NCBI GenBank assembly: GCA_003281625.1
Contig: QCBL01000007.1
Location: forward strand, 1-64,000
Length of the DNA: 64,000 bases
Reading direction: 5' to 3'
Origin: Prochlorococcus sp. AG-347-I04
GTDB taxonomy: Bacteria; Cyanobacteriota; Cyanobacteriia; PCC-6307; Cyanobiaceae
The notes below the pieces were generated by a model. The model did no database searches and was not told where the DNA came from. It saw nothing but the letters and a program-made list of their open reading frames with translations. This document shows, one piece after another, positions 53,972 through 64,000 of the stretch (position 1 is its first letter; the number at the start of each line of letters is the position of its first letter). A program made the translations under genes and the position numbers.

Positions 53972-56900
53972 TTATTTCTTTAATGCACAAATAAGAGGAC
54001 CATATAATCTGAACGCTAATTCATCAAAATTATTATTACTCAAAAAGAAATCTGGTTCTTTTCCATTTCCAAAACATAATTTCATTTCAATATTATCCCT
54101 TTCTCCTTTAGAAAAAGATTTATTACCAATCCATCTATCCGTAAAAGCTTTTTTCTCATTTTTTGATTTTACTTTTGCTTCTACGTATTTATAAGAACTT
54201 TCTGGAGGGAGAGGGAAACATTTTTCAGAATAATTTTTAAAAATATTTATGTATTCCTCCAAAATTGAATTTGACGCAATAGCTCCTGGGGATTTAATAA
54301 TTTGTGATTTATAATAATTTTCTGTTCTAAAAATTACTTTAGTCTTTTTTATATTCTTCTTTAAAGAAGAAATGAAGAGTGATTTTATCCAAACCTCTGC
54401 CAAACGACTTAAACTAAGTTTCGAATGAATTAATTCAACTACGGTGTCATCAGCAATAAAATATTCTTCTTTATTTGCATTTGATTTAACATAAATTCTA
54501 TAAATCTTATTATGTTCACTCAAGCTTATAGATAAACTTTCTAGTAAATCCTTGATTTCTTTTTCTTTTATAAAAATACTATTTTTGGGCATAATAATAC
54601 CATTTTCAACCAGTTGACCATTGATATTCAAATTTTTTAAATCATCAATAACATTATGATTATCAATTTCTAATTCCTGGATTATTTTTTTAATTAGTTG
54701 CGTCTTCTGCAGATTACTTACATACTCCTCATCTGGATGATGAATAAATATTTCCTTTGGAGAAATATTTTTTTTACTTAGCCAATATTTTTGCGGAGTC
54801 TTGAACCAATAAATCAGTTCTGATAATTTATAATTTTTAACATCAAATTTTTTTTCAATCCAATCTATATCTTCTACTAAAGAATAATTACTTTTAAATT
54901 TCTTAGAACTATCAAGAGCAATTATTTCTTTTTTATTTAAATCAGAATATTTAATTATTAGTTTTCTTTGGGCTTGGTTTAAAAAACTATCAAAAAAAGA
55001 AATTAACTCTTTTATAGGAAAAGAAACATCTAATTTTTTATTATTTTTATCATTCTTTACCCAAGAAACTATAAATTTATCTCTGCAGGAAATTAACAAC
55101 TCAAGAAATGAATATTTCTCTCTTTCAAAAACTGATGGATCGCCAAGTTGATATTTATTATTTAATAAATTAATACTTTCGTTCCTTGATAATCTTGGAT
55201 AATAAACACTATTCATGTCTATTAAGAAGATAACCTTGTGTGGAATATGCCTTGAATTTTCAATATCACTTATAAGTATCTTATTGATACGTGATTTTCT
55301 TTGATATTTAGCTTCATTTATGTAAGAAATTAATATCTCTCTGAAAACATTTAACAAAATAAGATCATTAGGTATTAAATGTATTGCATGCTTATCAAGA
55401 ATTCTATTAATTTCGCTTATTTCTAAATTAAAATTTGCATTAGAATCAGCAATACTTTTTAATATAAACTTTATCTTTTCAACCCAACTTGAGTATGAAA
55501 AAGATCCTCTCAGCAAATTAATATATTTTTTAAAATCAAGTAATAATTTAACCCATTTATTCAAATCCAAACTTATATTTTTTAAGCTAAATGGTTTTAA
55601 ATTATAAGTACCTAAATTGACTTCTTTTTCATAAATCAGGCCTAAAGTAATTCTATTTATACTCCACTCTAGAGTATTTTTTTCATCACCTAATCTTTCA
55701 TTAGCATCTAATCCCCAATGAAAACCAACTTGGGTAAGTAAGAAAATAATTTCATCCTTCTCAGTAATATCAAAATCAAAAATATTCTGAGTAACTTTTT
55801 TTGAAAGAATATAATCTAATTTTTCAAGTGTAATTTTTTCATTTGCTATTTCAGTAATGTCAATTAAAAATTTATAAATGTCTGGAGAATCATAATTATC
55901 ATCATCAATAAAATAATAAGGTATCTTCTCACCATTAACCAATTCATTATTAAAAATATACCTTAGATAAGGTTTGATTTGATTAGTTTGTGGGGCTAAA
56001 ACAGCAATATCACTATATTTAATATTCTCGCACGAATTTATTATTTCTATAATTTTATTTCTTATATATTCTAATTGACTATTCTGATTAAAATGCTCAC
56101 AAAGTAATATTGAATCATCCCTTTCATTTACTATAAAATCATTGCTATTGTTATCAATTAGTCTTTTTTGTATTTGATTAAGAAGAGGAATATCTTTCAT
56201 CTCATAATAATTAGTTGTTGGATCAATAAATATTAAATTATTTTTTATATTTATACCTTCTTTATAAATGTTTTCCTCAATTAATTTCTGAAAATTTGCT
56301 CCAAATTTACCAAATATTTTCTCTACATTAGTATTTTTTAAATTCAATTTAGATTCAAAATTATCAAATTCCAACTCGCCTTCAAGACAATTAATTCTAT
56401 TCCAGAAATCATCTCCTGCAGATAATAGATATAAATTTACCTTAGTAAATTTCGAAAGTTCTGAATAAAAATTAATATGAAGTTTAGATAAGTTATTATC
56501 TGAAATAATATAAATTTGATTGGGTACTTTAATTTGAAGGTTTTTAACTTTCGCTAAATTCTTTATTAATTTAATCATGTATAAACATGAAGGCTTTTCT
56601 AATATTTTTTTCTCTAATAATTTATATAAAATAGGTTGCCAAAATTGATCTGAATTTAAATTATTAAAGAGATTTATTGAATTAATTTCATATCTATTCC
56701 ATTCAGCAATCATTTCAGGTCTAAAAATTAGATAATCAATAAAATTATTCGCGATCTTTTTTGTCAAGTTATAGAGATCTCCATCAATTGTTTTTTCATT
56801 ATCCAAATATTTATTAATCCAATTTTTAAGAGGAAATGATTCTTTAAAGCTATTTAATTCTTCTAATGAATCAATAATGCCCCATTTAATTGACTCAAAA

Positions 56901-57154
56901 TTCCATGAACCCATATCAATTTTTGGGAAAAAATTTGTCAATAATGATTCGGTGTAACTTGATACTGTCTTAAATTCATAAAGAGTACTTATTTTGTTTT
57001 TTATAGTTATTTGTTGACTCAACCATTTCCCAAAAAAATAATTAGGAACAGCTATTTCTAAATTATCAGTTATGGGAGGAGGACATAATTTCAATTCTTC
57101 TGCCAAGAGCTCACTAATTACTTCAATTTTGTTTGTCTTATATAGATTGAGCAA
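53972..57154 (-). CDS. recC: Exodeoxyribonuclease V gamma subunit RecC
   Basis: 1060 aa; PNYFFGKWLSQQITIK, ILLCEHFNQNSQLEYIRNKI, HIPHKVIFLIDMNSVYYPRL; position beside recB/recD. Confidence 0.9.
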   Translation of the reverse strand: MLNLYKTNKIEVISELLAEELKLCPPPITDNLEIAVPNYFFGKWLSQQITIKNKISTLYEFKTVSSYTESLLTNFFPKIDMGSWNFESIKWGIIDSLEELNSFKESFPLKNWINKYLDNEKTIDGDLYNLTKKIANNFIDYLIFRPEMIAEWNRYEINSINLFNNLNSDQFWQPILYKLLEKKILEKPSCLYMIKLIKNLAKVKNLQIKVPNQIYIISDNNLSKLHINFYSELSKFTKVNLYLLSAGDDFWNRINCLEGELEFDNFESKLNLKNTNVEKIFGKFGANFQKLIEENIYKEGINIKNNLIFIDPTTNYYEMKDIPLLNQIQKRLIDNNSNDFIVNERDDSILLCEHFNQNSQLEYIRNKIIEIINSCENIKYSDIAVLAPQTNQIKPYLRYIFNNELVNGEKIPYYFIDDDNYDSPDIYKFLIDITEIANEKITLEKLDYILSKKVTQNIFDFDITEKDEIIFLLTQVGFHWGLDANERLGDEKNTLEWSINRITLGLIYEKEVNLGTYNLKPFSLKNISLDLNKWVKLLLDFKKYINLLRGSFSYSSWVEKIKFILKSIADSNANFNLEISEINRILDKHAIHLIPNDLILLNVFREILISYINEAKYQRKSRINKILISDIENSRHIPHKVIFLIDMNSVYYPRLSRNESINLLNNKYQLGDPSVFEREKYSFLELLISCRDKFIVSWVKNDKNNKKLDVSFPIKELISFFDSFLNQAQRKLIIKYSDLNKKEIIALDSSKKFKSNYSLVEDIDWIEKKFDVKNYKLSELIYWFKTPQKYWLSKKNISPKEIFIHHPDEEYVSNLQKTQLIKKIIQELEIDNHNVIDDLKNLNINGQLVENGIIMPKNSIFIKEKEIKDLLESLSISLSEHNKIYRIYVKSNANKEEYFIADDTVVELIHSKLSLSRLAEVWIKSLFISSLKKNIKKTKVIFRTENYYKSQIIKSPGAIASNSILEEYINIFKNYSEKCFPLPPESSYKYVEAKVKSKNEKKAFTDRWIGNKSFSKGERDNIEMKLCFGNGKEPDFFLSNNNFDELAFRLYGPLICALKK

Positions 57155-57171
57155 TTTATTGGTTGGTTATA

Positions 57172-57489
57172 TTATTCAACTTTAAATGGATCAGTTATTT
57201 CTGCATTAGGAAATTCGAATTCCCCGACAGCAACAAACTCTAAACGCAGCTTTAAAAAAGTTATAAATTTTTTATCCGTCGATAAAATAGCTGCTGGGGG
57301 TGATGGAATCTTTGCTTTTAGATCAACAAATTGGGGGGTTTGCAAAAATGATGGATTTTTTAAAAGCCAAAAATCTATTTCTTTATTATTTTCTTTATAA
57401 TTCCTCATCCTCTCTTTCAAAATCTCCTCAGTTGGTTCTTCAACTGTTAAAAACTTCTCACTTGCCGCGACGAAAAAATATGTTGTCAT
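57172..57489 (-). CDS. ycf54: Ycf54 family protein (Mg-protoporphyrin monomethylester cyclase-associated)
   Basis: TTYFFVAASEKFL..EEPTEEILKERMRNYKENNKEIDFWLLKNPSFL...AAILSTDKKFITFLKLRLEFVAVGEF. Confidence 0.9.
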   Translation of the reverse strand: MTTYFFVAASEKFLTVEEPTEEILKERMRNYKENNKEIDFWLLKNPSFLQTPQFVDLKAKIPSPPAAILSTDKKFITFLKLRLEFVAVGEFEFPNAEITDPFKVE

Positions 57490-57497
57490 TTTGAAAT

Positions 57498-58214
57498 TTA
57501 ATTTGATGTAACAAGGGACTTCATTTCACGTACAGACTTCTCTAATCCTGAAGCTAAAGCCCTTGCAACAATACTATGACCAATGTTTAACTCGTTCATA
57601 TTGTTAATTGATGCAATTTTTTTTACATTATTGAAGTTAAGGCCATGACCAGCATTAACAACTAATCCAAGGTCATTTGCAAAATATGTGGACTCTATTA
57701 TCCTTTGGAGTTCTTTATCCTGTTCATGACCTGATGATTCAGCATATTTTCCAGTATGTAATTCAATGATATTAAAACCTATTTCTTTGGAATAATTTAT
57801 CTGGTCAACAAGAGGATCAATAAATGCACTTACCTCTACATTAGAATCTTTTAAAGATCTAACAAAATTTTTAAGATATTGCACATTACTTTTTACATCC
57901 AACCCGCCTTCAGTAGTAACTTCCTCTCTTTTTTCTGGAACAAGCGTTACGTAATCAGGAAGAATTTTTTTGGCAATTTCTAACATTTCTTCTGTAGCAG
58001 CCATTTCTAAATTGAGTTTTGTTTTTATAGTCTCTCTCAAAAGAAATACATCTCTATCTTGTATATGTCTTCTATCTTCTCTTAGATGAACTGTTATAGA
58101 GTCTGCACCTCCTAATTCAGCTAAAAAAGCGAATTGCACAGGGTCAGGCTCCACAGTTTTCCTTGCTTGCCTTACATTTGCAATATGATCAATGTTTACT
58201 CCTAAAGTAGCCAT
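57498..58214 (-). CDS. pdxJ: Pyridoxine 5'-phosphate synthase
   Basis: [70 protein letters not shown]-track start 58517 includes a spurious N-terminal extension over the divergent gene. Confidence 0.96.
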   Translation of the reverse strand: MATLGVNIDHIANVRQARKTVEPDPVQFAFLAELGGADSITVHLREDRRHIQDRDVFLLRETIKTKLNLEMAATEEMLEIAKKILPDYVTLVPEKREEVTTEGGLDVKSNVQYLKNFVRSLKDSNVEVSAFIDPLVDQINYSKEIGFNIIELHTGKYAESSGHEQDKELQRIIESTYFANDLGLVVNAGHGLNFNNVKKIASINNMNELNIGHSIVARALASGLEKSVREMKSLVTSN

Positions 58215-58314
58215 AATTTTGAAAATCTCTGTTTCTAGACAATCTAGTAACCGCCCAATAATAGCTAATAAAAATAGGCAACCACTTAGATTATTAATAT
58301 ATAGTAAATAGAAC

Positions 58315-58989
58315 TTGAAGAACAAATCCTTAGATATTAGGCATAAAATTAACCCTTTATTGGGATTTATTGCAATGTTCGTTACCCAAGACGTTGTTTT
58401 GAGATTCTTTTTTAGAAAAAAGAAAATATTAAATAATAATTTTTCGATTCCCAGAGATTCTTCTATCATTTTGGCTCCAACCCACAGATCAAGATGGGAC
58501 GGCTTAATACTCACCATGGCATTAGGTAGGAGGGTAACAAAAAAAGATTGTAGATTTATGGTTACTAAATCCGAAATGAGAGGAATACAAGGTTGGTTTT
58601 TAACAAGACTTGGATGTTTTTCTATAAACCAATTATCTCCATCTTTCTCAGCGTTAAGATATGCGATTGACCTTATTGAAAAACGAGAACAACTAGTTGT
58701 TTTCCCCGAAGGAAAGATTAATAAATATGGAAAAAAATTAGTCCTCAGAGAAGGGCTTTATAGATTAGCTAGACTAGCTTCCAAAAAAACAACATCTATC
58801 ATTATTATTCCAATTGGGATTGCCTACAGCAACGTACCACCGAACTTCAGGGGCGAATTTTGTTTATCCTTCGGAAAACCTATATCTATTAATGATTACT
58901 TAAACTATACTATCAAAGACTTTAATGTACTTCTTAATGAAAAAATGATTCAAGAGGAAGAAAAAGCATTAAAAAATTTAGGTAGATGA
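58315..58989 (+). CDS. plsC: 1-acyl-sn-glycerol-3-phosphate acyltransferase
   Basis: HX4D motif [35 protein letters not shown]. Confidence 0.88.
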   Translation: MKNKSLDIRHKINPLLGFIAMFVTQDVVLRFFFRKKKILNNNFSIPRDSSIILAPTHRSRWDGLILTMALGRRVTKKDCRFMVTKSEMRGIQGWFLTRLGCFSINQLSPSFSALRYAIDLIEKREQLVVFPEGKINKYGKKLVLREGLYRLARLASKKTTSIIIIPIGIAYSNVPPNFRGEFCLSFGKPISINDYLNYTIKDFNVLLNEKMIQEEEKALKNLGR

Positions 58990-59032
58990 ATCTGTAATAA
59001 GTTACTATAAATTTTAATAATTGAATTAGAAA

Positions 59033-59548
59033 ATGAAATTCTTAAAATTAATTCCGATTTTATTAATATTTTTTGGAAATTTTCCTTACAAAAATGAAGT
59101 TCATGCAGAAATAAAGAATCCAGAAGACTTCAGAGTCCTATCAAATGAGAATAAAAAGCTTTCTATTTCAAATGTAGAATATTTCATAAAACAAGGTGAT
59201 AATTATATTAAAAATGGAGATTTCGAAAAAGCTAAGGATTCATACCTAGACGCTAGAAAACTAGCAAAGCAACTTGCCTCTTTTTATTCTGATCTAAATT
59301 CGTCTTTTAAAGGAGTTGATGCGAGAATTCCAAAAGAAATGCAAAGGAAAGGCAAACAAACATTACAAATTTTAGCCGAATCAAATGAGAGACTAGCTTC
59401 TATGTATATAAAAACTGAAAAACCTGAGGTTGCGGTTCCCTTACTTGTTGAAACAATTAGAATAATGTCTCCTAATAGCAGAGAAGGTAAAGAAGCTTAT
59501 GAAAGATTGATAAAACTAGGATTTGTTGAGACAAAATACAAAGGTTAA
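59033..59548 (+). CDS. Exported TPR-like hypothetical protein
   Basis: Signal-like N-terminus; YIKNGDFEKAKDSYLDARKLAKQLA repeat-like helices. Confidence 0.65.
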   Translation: MKFLKLIPILLIFFGNFPYKNEVHAEIKNPEDFRVLSNENKKLSISNVEYFIKQGDNYIKNGDFEKAKDSYLDARKLAKQLASFYSDLNSSFKGVDARIPKEMQRKGKQTLQILAESNERLASMYIKTEKPEVAVPLLVETIRIMSPNSREGKEAYERLIKLGFVETKYKG

Positions 59549-59560
59549 CTAAAATAAATT

Positions 59561-59791
59561 ATGATTACGAAATCAGAAGTCATCAGCTTAATCTCTAAAA
59601 AATTACCAAATTGCCAAGTTTTTGTTGAAAACCTCAAGGGAAATGATCATTTGCAAGTAACTGTAATTGCATCTGAATTCAGTGGATTATCATTAGTTAA
59701 ACAACACCAGTTAGTCTATTCTGCTTTAAAGGAAGAATTAGCTTCAGAGGCTATCCATGCACTGGCATTAAAAACAGAAACACCAAATTAA
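59561..59791 (+). CDS. BolA family protein
   Basis: DHLQVTVIASEFSGLSLVKQHQLVYSALKEELASEAIHALALKTETP. Confidence 0.92.
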   Translation: MITKSEVISLISKKLPNCQVFVENLKGNDHLQVTVIASEFSGLSLVKQHQLVYSALKEELASEAIHALALKTETPN

Positions 59792-59794
59792 ATT

Positions 59795-60118
59795 ATGGAC
59801 AACCTAACAAAAGATAAAATACAAAAACTGATTGATTCAAATCCAGTAATGGTTTTCATGAAGGGGACAAAATTAATGCCTCAATGTGGCTTTTCTAATA
59901 ATGTAGTTCAAATTCTTAATTCCCTAGGGGTAGAATTTAGTACGTTTGATGTTTTAAGTGATTTAGCTGTGCGTGAAGGTATCAAAGAATATTCAGATTG
60001 GCCAACAATTCCGCAAGTTTATTTAAAAGGAGAATTTCTTGGTGGATCAGACATTCTTATAGAGATGTACAACACAGGATCTCTAAAAGAAAAAATAGAA
60101 ATTGAATTAGCGTCTTAA
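59795..60118 (+). CDS. grxD: Monothiol (CGFS) glutaredoxin, Grx4 family
   Basis: [45 protein letters not shown]. Confidence 0.95.
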   Translation: MDNLTKDKIQKLIDSNPVMVFMKGTKLMPQCGFSNNVVQILNSLGVEFSTFDVLSDLAVREGIKEYSDWPTIPQVYLKGEFLGGSDILIEMYNTGSLKEKIEIELAS

Positions 60119-60166
60119 GACAATTAGTAAGTATAAATACTGAATTGATTAATAAAAATTAATATT

Positions 60167-60436
60167 TTAAATCCTTTTTTTATCAAAAAAACCTTTATTT
60201 CCATCTCCATCTGGATCGATAAAACTTGAAGGATCTAAAATCCATCTTTCAATTAATCTTTCTAATTTCTCTTGATCTTTTTGCTCTAAACCGTTGCAAT
60301 TTCTAAGGGCTTGGAGATAACCATCGCTATATAATTTAAGATCAGATGGCGTATGAAAACGGGTAACTAAGTCCTGACAACTATCGCAAATTGATTGAAA
60401 ATGACGAATTGCTTTGGGATTTTCAAATGATGTCAT
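60167..60436 (-). CDS. Conserved cyanobacterial hypothetical protein
   Basis: 89 aa, CDSCQDLVTRFHTPSDLKLYSDGYLQALRN; conserved-looking, downstream convergent with grxD. Confidence 0.65.
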   Translation of the reverse strand: MTSFENPKAIRHFQSICDSCQDLVTRFHTPSDLKLYSDGYLQALRNCNGLEQKDQEKLERLIERWILDPSSFIDPDGDGNKGFFDKKRI

Positions 60437-60521
60437 AATTAGATAGATTCTGATTTTTTTTTAGCATTTGTTATACCTTATTAAGGATGATTAAAAATTG
60501 CCTGCCAAACAGTAAATAAGA

Positions 60522-61259
60522 ATGCAATCAACTGAGCAAATCTTAGCTTCAACTCCTGGCAGTTCACAATTGCCTTCGAACTCTCAAACTCCCTCAAGAG
60601 TTCTAGTTGTTGAACCTCACCCCACACTTAGAACAGTCCTTGTACAAAGGCTTCGCCAAGATGGCCATTTAGCTGCAGCAGTAGGGACTGCTGCTGAAGC
60701 TGTTGACTTATGCAGAGAACAATCACCTGACCTTTTAGTTAGCGCAGAAATCCTTGAGCAAAATACTGCAATGAGACTAGCCCAACAGTTAGGTTCTTCT
60801 GTCATAGTTTTGACGGCAAGATCAGGTGTTGAAGCATTAGTTAATTTATTAGATGAAGGGGCAGATGACGTTCTTAGAAAACCATTTGGATTGGAAGAGC
60901 TTGCAGCAAGATGTAGAACACTCCTAAAAAAGGGAAGGATAGGGTTACAAGAAAAAGTTGAAGTTGGGCCTTTAGAGGTTCATCTTCTTCTAAGACAGGT
61001 AACTCTTAGCGAGAAGCCCGTAGAATTAAGCCCTAGAGAGTTCGCCCTCCTTTGTGCACTTTTGATGCCTCCTGGCATGGTTAGAAGCCGCCAAGAGCTT
61101 CTAAGGATGGCTTGGCCGCCATTCAGCGGAGGTCCTAGATCTGTAGATACTCAGGTTTTAACTTTAAGAAGAAAATTAGAACAGGCAGGCTTGGGAGAAG
61201 GTGGTGGAATAACCACTGTTAGACAACAAGGTTATCGATTCAGTATTGATAATATTTAA
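60522..61259 (+). CDS. Winged-helix response regulator with degenerate receiver domain
   Basis: REC fold VLVVEPHPTLR...VIVLTARSG...DDVLRKPF and OmpR-type DNA-binding domain LSPREFALLCALL...VDTQVLTLRRKLE...TVRQQGYRF. Confidence 0.88.
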   Translation: MQSTEQILASTPGSSQLPSNSQTPSRVLVVEPHPTLRTVLVQRLRQDGHLAAAVGTAAEAVDLCREQSPDLLVSAEILEQNTAMRLAQQLGSSVIVLTARSGVEALVNLLDEGADDVLRKPFGLEELAARCRTLLKKGRIGLQEKVEVGPLEVHLLLRQVTLSEKPVELSPREFALLCALLMPPGMVRSRQELLRMAWPPFSGGPRSVDTQVLTLRRKLEQAGLGEGGGITTVRQQGYRFSIDNI

Positions 61260-61762
61260 TTTAGATAAGCAAAAAATTCACCAATTATCATCATTACTGA
61301 TATTAAAGTCAGTAACTTATATGTCCATAATGGCGATATGTAAGAAATTTCATCAATAGCAAGTCCAGTATTATTAGAAACAATTAATAAGAATTTTTCA
61401 AAGTTTTCCACCCTTTGTGGAACAAGAATATAATCTCCTTGGAAAGTATTAAAGTAATAAACTTTACTACCTTGACTAGTTGGGAAGGATTTGATTAATT
61501 TAATATCTTTCCAAGGAATCTCCCAATTTTTTTTGCCTAAGAATTTAGAAATAAAGCTACTTTTGTATGTAATTTTATTACTGCAAGTTTCTACGTAATC
61601 ACTTGTAATATTGATTATCAAATACAGTCCTAATGCAAAAATTACTATAGAGGGGATTTTAAATTTTTCAATTGATATAAATGGCAAAGGAATTGTAAGC
61701 GCTAAATATAGAGAAATTAACGAACTTTTTACAAAAAACAGAGTTTTAAACTTTTCTATCAT
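61256..61762 (-). CDS. Hypothetical membrane protein
   Basis: 168 aa, N-terminal TM pair, PH-like core IPWKDIKLIKSFPTSQGSKVYYFNT, C-terminal TM. Confidence 0.55.
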   Translation of the reverse strand: MIEKFKTLFFVKSSLISLYLALTIPLPFISIEKFKIPSIVIFALGLYLIINITSDYVETCSNKITYKSSFISKFLGKKNWEIPWKDIKLIKSFPTSQGSKVYYFNTFQGDYILVPQRVENFEKFLLIVSNNTGLAIDEISYISPLWTYKLLTLISVMMIIGEFFAYLN

Positions 61763-61777
61763 TTCAGAAGTATTCTT

Positions 61778-63322
61778 TTAGTCTGGCAATTTGAAACTAT
61801 TTATGTTTAATTGTGCTCCTATTTTATGAGCGCATGCATATCCACTAAAAGCAACTGCATTTAGGCCTTGGCCTGGGAAGCATGAATCCCCCACACAATA
61901 AAGGTTTTTAATTTTTGTAGTATTGAAAGGCATTGGCAAAAGTCCAAGCAACTTTTTACTAGGGATTGGTCCGTAACTACCTTCATATCTTCCAAGAAAC
62001 TTTTTATGAGTTTTGGGAGTACCAATTTCCTTATGATCGATGTTATTTTCGATATTAGGTAAAATAGTCGAAATCTTGCCCACAAGAAAAGTAAAGTATT
62101 TTTCTTTCTTTTGCATATATTCTTTCCTTGATAGGCCTTCCCATTCACTCATTGAAGAAGGGGTAAATGCATGTACGATATGTTTACCTTCTGGAGCTAA
62201 AGATGGGTCAAGCAAAGTTGGAATAGAAACAAATATTACTCCCTTTTCGCTTTCTAATTCATCCCAATTTTCGACAATTATATGATGACAATTAAAATTA
62301 TTGCTTATTATATTTTTTTCTACCCCAAGGTGAATCGAAACAAAAGAAGGTGAGGCTTTATAAGTTTCTGACCACTTATATTCACTTTTTGGCACGTTTT
62401 TGCTTGAAATTAATCCTTTATTGTTATCTTTCAATCCGAATGTATCCCATCTAGTAGAGTTGGATACAATAATGTCAGAATAAATCTTTTCCCCATTTGA
62501 AAGCTTAACTCCTACCGCTTTCTCATCCTTTAAAAGGATTTCAATCACATTGGCTTTGTATCTAATTTTGCCTCCCAATTTCTGGATTCCATTAACTAAC
62601 TTTTCTGCAATGGTTCCTACTCCCCCCTTTGGATAATTTATACCTCCTGCATGCCTATCAGTAAAAACCATTCCCGCGTTAATCATAGGGGTTTTGAGAG
62701 CTGGCATTACTGACCAACAAAAACATTCAATATCAATAAATTTTAAAAGTTCAGGATCTTTTATAAACTTTCTCGCAACATCCCCAGCATTTACAGGTAA
62801 CCATCTAGCCAACCCTAAGCAGGATAATGGAGATTTTAAGAAAACTTTAAAAAGATAACTTGGATCCTCAATTGATAAAAGAGGCATTGAATCTAAACAT
62901 CTAAATACACTAGTACAAGTATCGTAGAATTTCTTGATACCTTTTTTTTCCTTTGGGAAACTAGCTGATAATTTATTTATAAATTGCCCATAATTTTTAT
63001 CTACAGAAATATTAAAATTATGTGGCAAATGATATTCCAGTTGCACAGGATCTGGAATAGTTTCGCATTTTTCATTTACATCTTTTAGAGCACGAGTTAA
63101 CAAATTGGTATAACCTTTATCTCCAAATCCAAATATCATCGAAGCGCCAACATCAAAGGTATAACCATTTCTCTTGAAGGAGCCCCCACTACCACCTGGA
63201 ATAATGTATTTTTCAAGAACTAATACTCGAGCTCCCTTAGCCGCTAGTTGTGATGCAGTTACTAAACCTCCTATCCCTGAGCCAATAATAATCGCATCGA
63301 AATTTTCCTTATTAAATACCAT
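61778..63322 (-). CDS. crtH: Prolycopene (carotenoid) isomerase CrtH/CrtISO
   Basis: DAIIIGSGIGGLVTASQLAAKGARVLVLEKYIIPGGSGGSFKRNGYTFDVGASMIFGFG; YCVGDSCFPGQGLNAVAFSGYACAHKIG. Confidence 0.93.
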   Translation of the reverse strand: MVFNKENFDAIIIGSGIGGLVTASQLAAKGARVLVLEKYIIPGGSGGSFKRNGYTFDVGASMIFGFGDKGYTNLLTRALKDVNEKCETIPDPVQLEYHLPHNFNISVDKNYGQFINKLSASFPKEKKGIKKFYDTCTSVFRCLDSMPLLSIEDPSYLFKVFLKSPLSCLGLARWLPVNAGDVARKFIKDPELLKFIDIECFCWSVMPALKTPMINAGMVFTDRHAGGINYPKGGVGTIAEKLVNGIQKLGGKIRYKANVIEILLKDEKAVGVKLSNGEKIYSDIIVSNSTRWDTFGLKDNNKGLISSKNVPKSEYKWSETYKASPSFVSIHLGVEKNIISNNFNCHHIIVENWDELESEKGVIFVSIPTLLDPSLAPEGKHIVHAFTPSSMSEWEGLSRKEYMQKKEKYFTFLVGKISTILPNIENNIDHKEIGTPKTHKKFLGRYEGSYGPIPSKKLLGLLPMPFNTTKIKNLYCVGDSCFPGQGLNAVAFSGYACAHKIGAQLNINSFKLPD

Positions 63323-63345
63323 TTTTGGATCTTCGATAACTAATC

Positions 63346-63999
63346 TTAGTAAATTTTGCTAAGTAAGTGGTCTTTATCAAAAAAAGAATCTAGTATAATT
63401 TTGAATTTATTCAAAGCATCAGTAGATCTTTTTTGATAAGCGTTGTACCTTAATCTTTTATCTTTTATTCTTTTGGTTAGTTCAGGTACCAAACCAAATG
63501 AAGCAGGCATTGGTTGGAATTTATTCTTTTTCTGATTAGAAAATATTTGATTTTTGTTACTGATGAAATTCATTAGAGAACCAATCATTGAATCCCCAGG
63601 GAAACTTACTGGTTCTTTACCCTTAGCTAATAGGGATGCATTTATTCCTGCAAGCAACCCACCTGCTGCTGCTGCTGCATACCCTTCCGTACCAGTTATT
63701 TGGCCCGCAGCAAAAAGATTTTCTCTTTTTATAAATTGCAATGTCGGTAAAAGTAATTTTGGAGATTCTAAAAATGTATTTCTATGCATTACTCCAAAAC
63801 GTACAAACTCAGCCTTTTCTAGACCAGGAATCATACTAAATATTCTTTTTTGCTCTGACCATTTAAGGTTAGTTTGAAAACCTACCATATTTAGTAATCT
63901 CCCTTCTAAATCTTCTTTTCTTAATTGGACTACTGCATGGGGTCGCTTTTTCAATCTGTTTTCCCTATCAAATAAATCTCCCCATTTTGAATTCCACAA
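63346..63999 (-). CDS. trmFO: Methylenetetrahydrofolate-dependent tRNA U54 methyltransferase TrmFO, C-terminal part (truncated by window edge)
   Basis: [70 protein letters not shown]. Confidence 0.94.
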   Translation of the reverse strand: MWNSKWGDLFDRENRLKKRPHAVVQLRKEDLEGRLLNMVGFQTNLKWSEQKRIFSMIPGLEKAEFVRFGVMHRNTFLESPKLLLPTLQFIKRENLFAAGQITGTEGYAAAAAGGLLAGINASLLAKGKEPVSFPGDSMIGSLMNFISNKNQIFSNQKKNKFQPMPASFGLVPELTKRIKDKRLRYNAYQKRSTDALNKFKIILDSFFDKDHLLSKIY

Positions 64000-64000
64000 C

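Noticed and set aside
58215-58517. N-terminal extension of the pdxJ ORF
   Set aside because: [14 protein letters not shown] is the conserved PdxJ start; the extension is low-complexity and overlaps divergent plsC.
63554-63877. 107 aa + ORF inside trmFO
   Set aside because: Antisense to conserved TrmFO sequence.

Overview
The window is a compact, AT-rich, almost fully coding stretch of a cyanobacterial chromosome. Gene content and protein sequences look like a high-light-type Prochlorococcus core genome; this is recognition from memory, no search was run. I support about 50 protein genes, one tRNA-Glu(TTC) and one small RNA, Yfr1. Recognised groups: photosynthesis/carotenoid genes (cytM, petG, petH, crtL, crtE, crtH, ycf54, psbP-like), pentose phosphate (zwf-opcA), purine/PRPP (GuaB3-type gene, prs), leuA, lysA, bioB, lipA, cobB, folD, pdxJ, glycogen enzymes (GH57, malQ), clock kinase sasA, clpC, a DEAD-box helicase, and a recC-x-recB-recD block. 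No mobile element, CRISPR array, prophage or obvious genomic island was seen, and I do not claim a wholly new system. Best second-look items: Yfr1 between trxA and the guaB-like gene; petG, absent from the ORF track and overlapping rsmD; a hairpin masking the ribosome-binding region of the DEAD-box helicase; a possible c-di-AMP synthesis/degradation pair with an altered DacA motif (RHR to RHL) and a shortened PgpH-like protein; a membrane-anchored FNR N-terminus; a response regulator lacking the phospho-acceptor Asp; a methyltransferase-like gene between recC and recB; and three convergent gene pairs whose stop codons share one TTAA.
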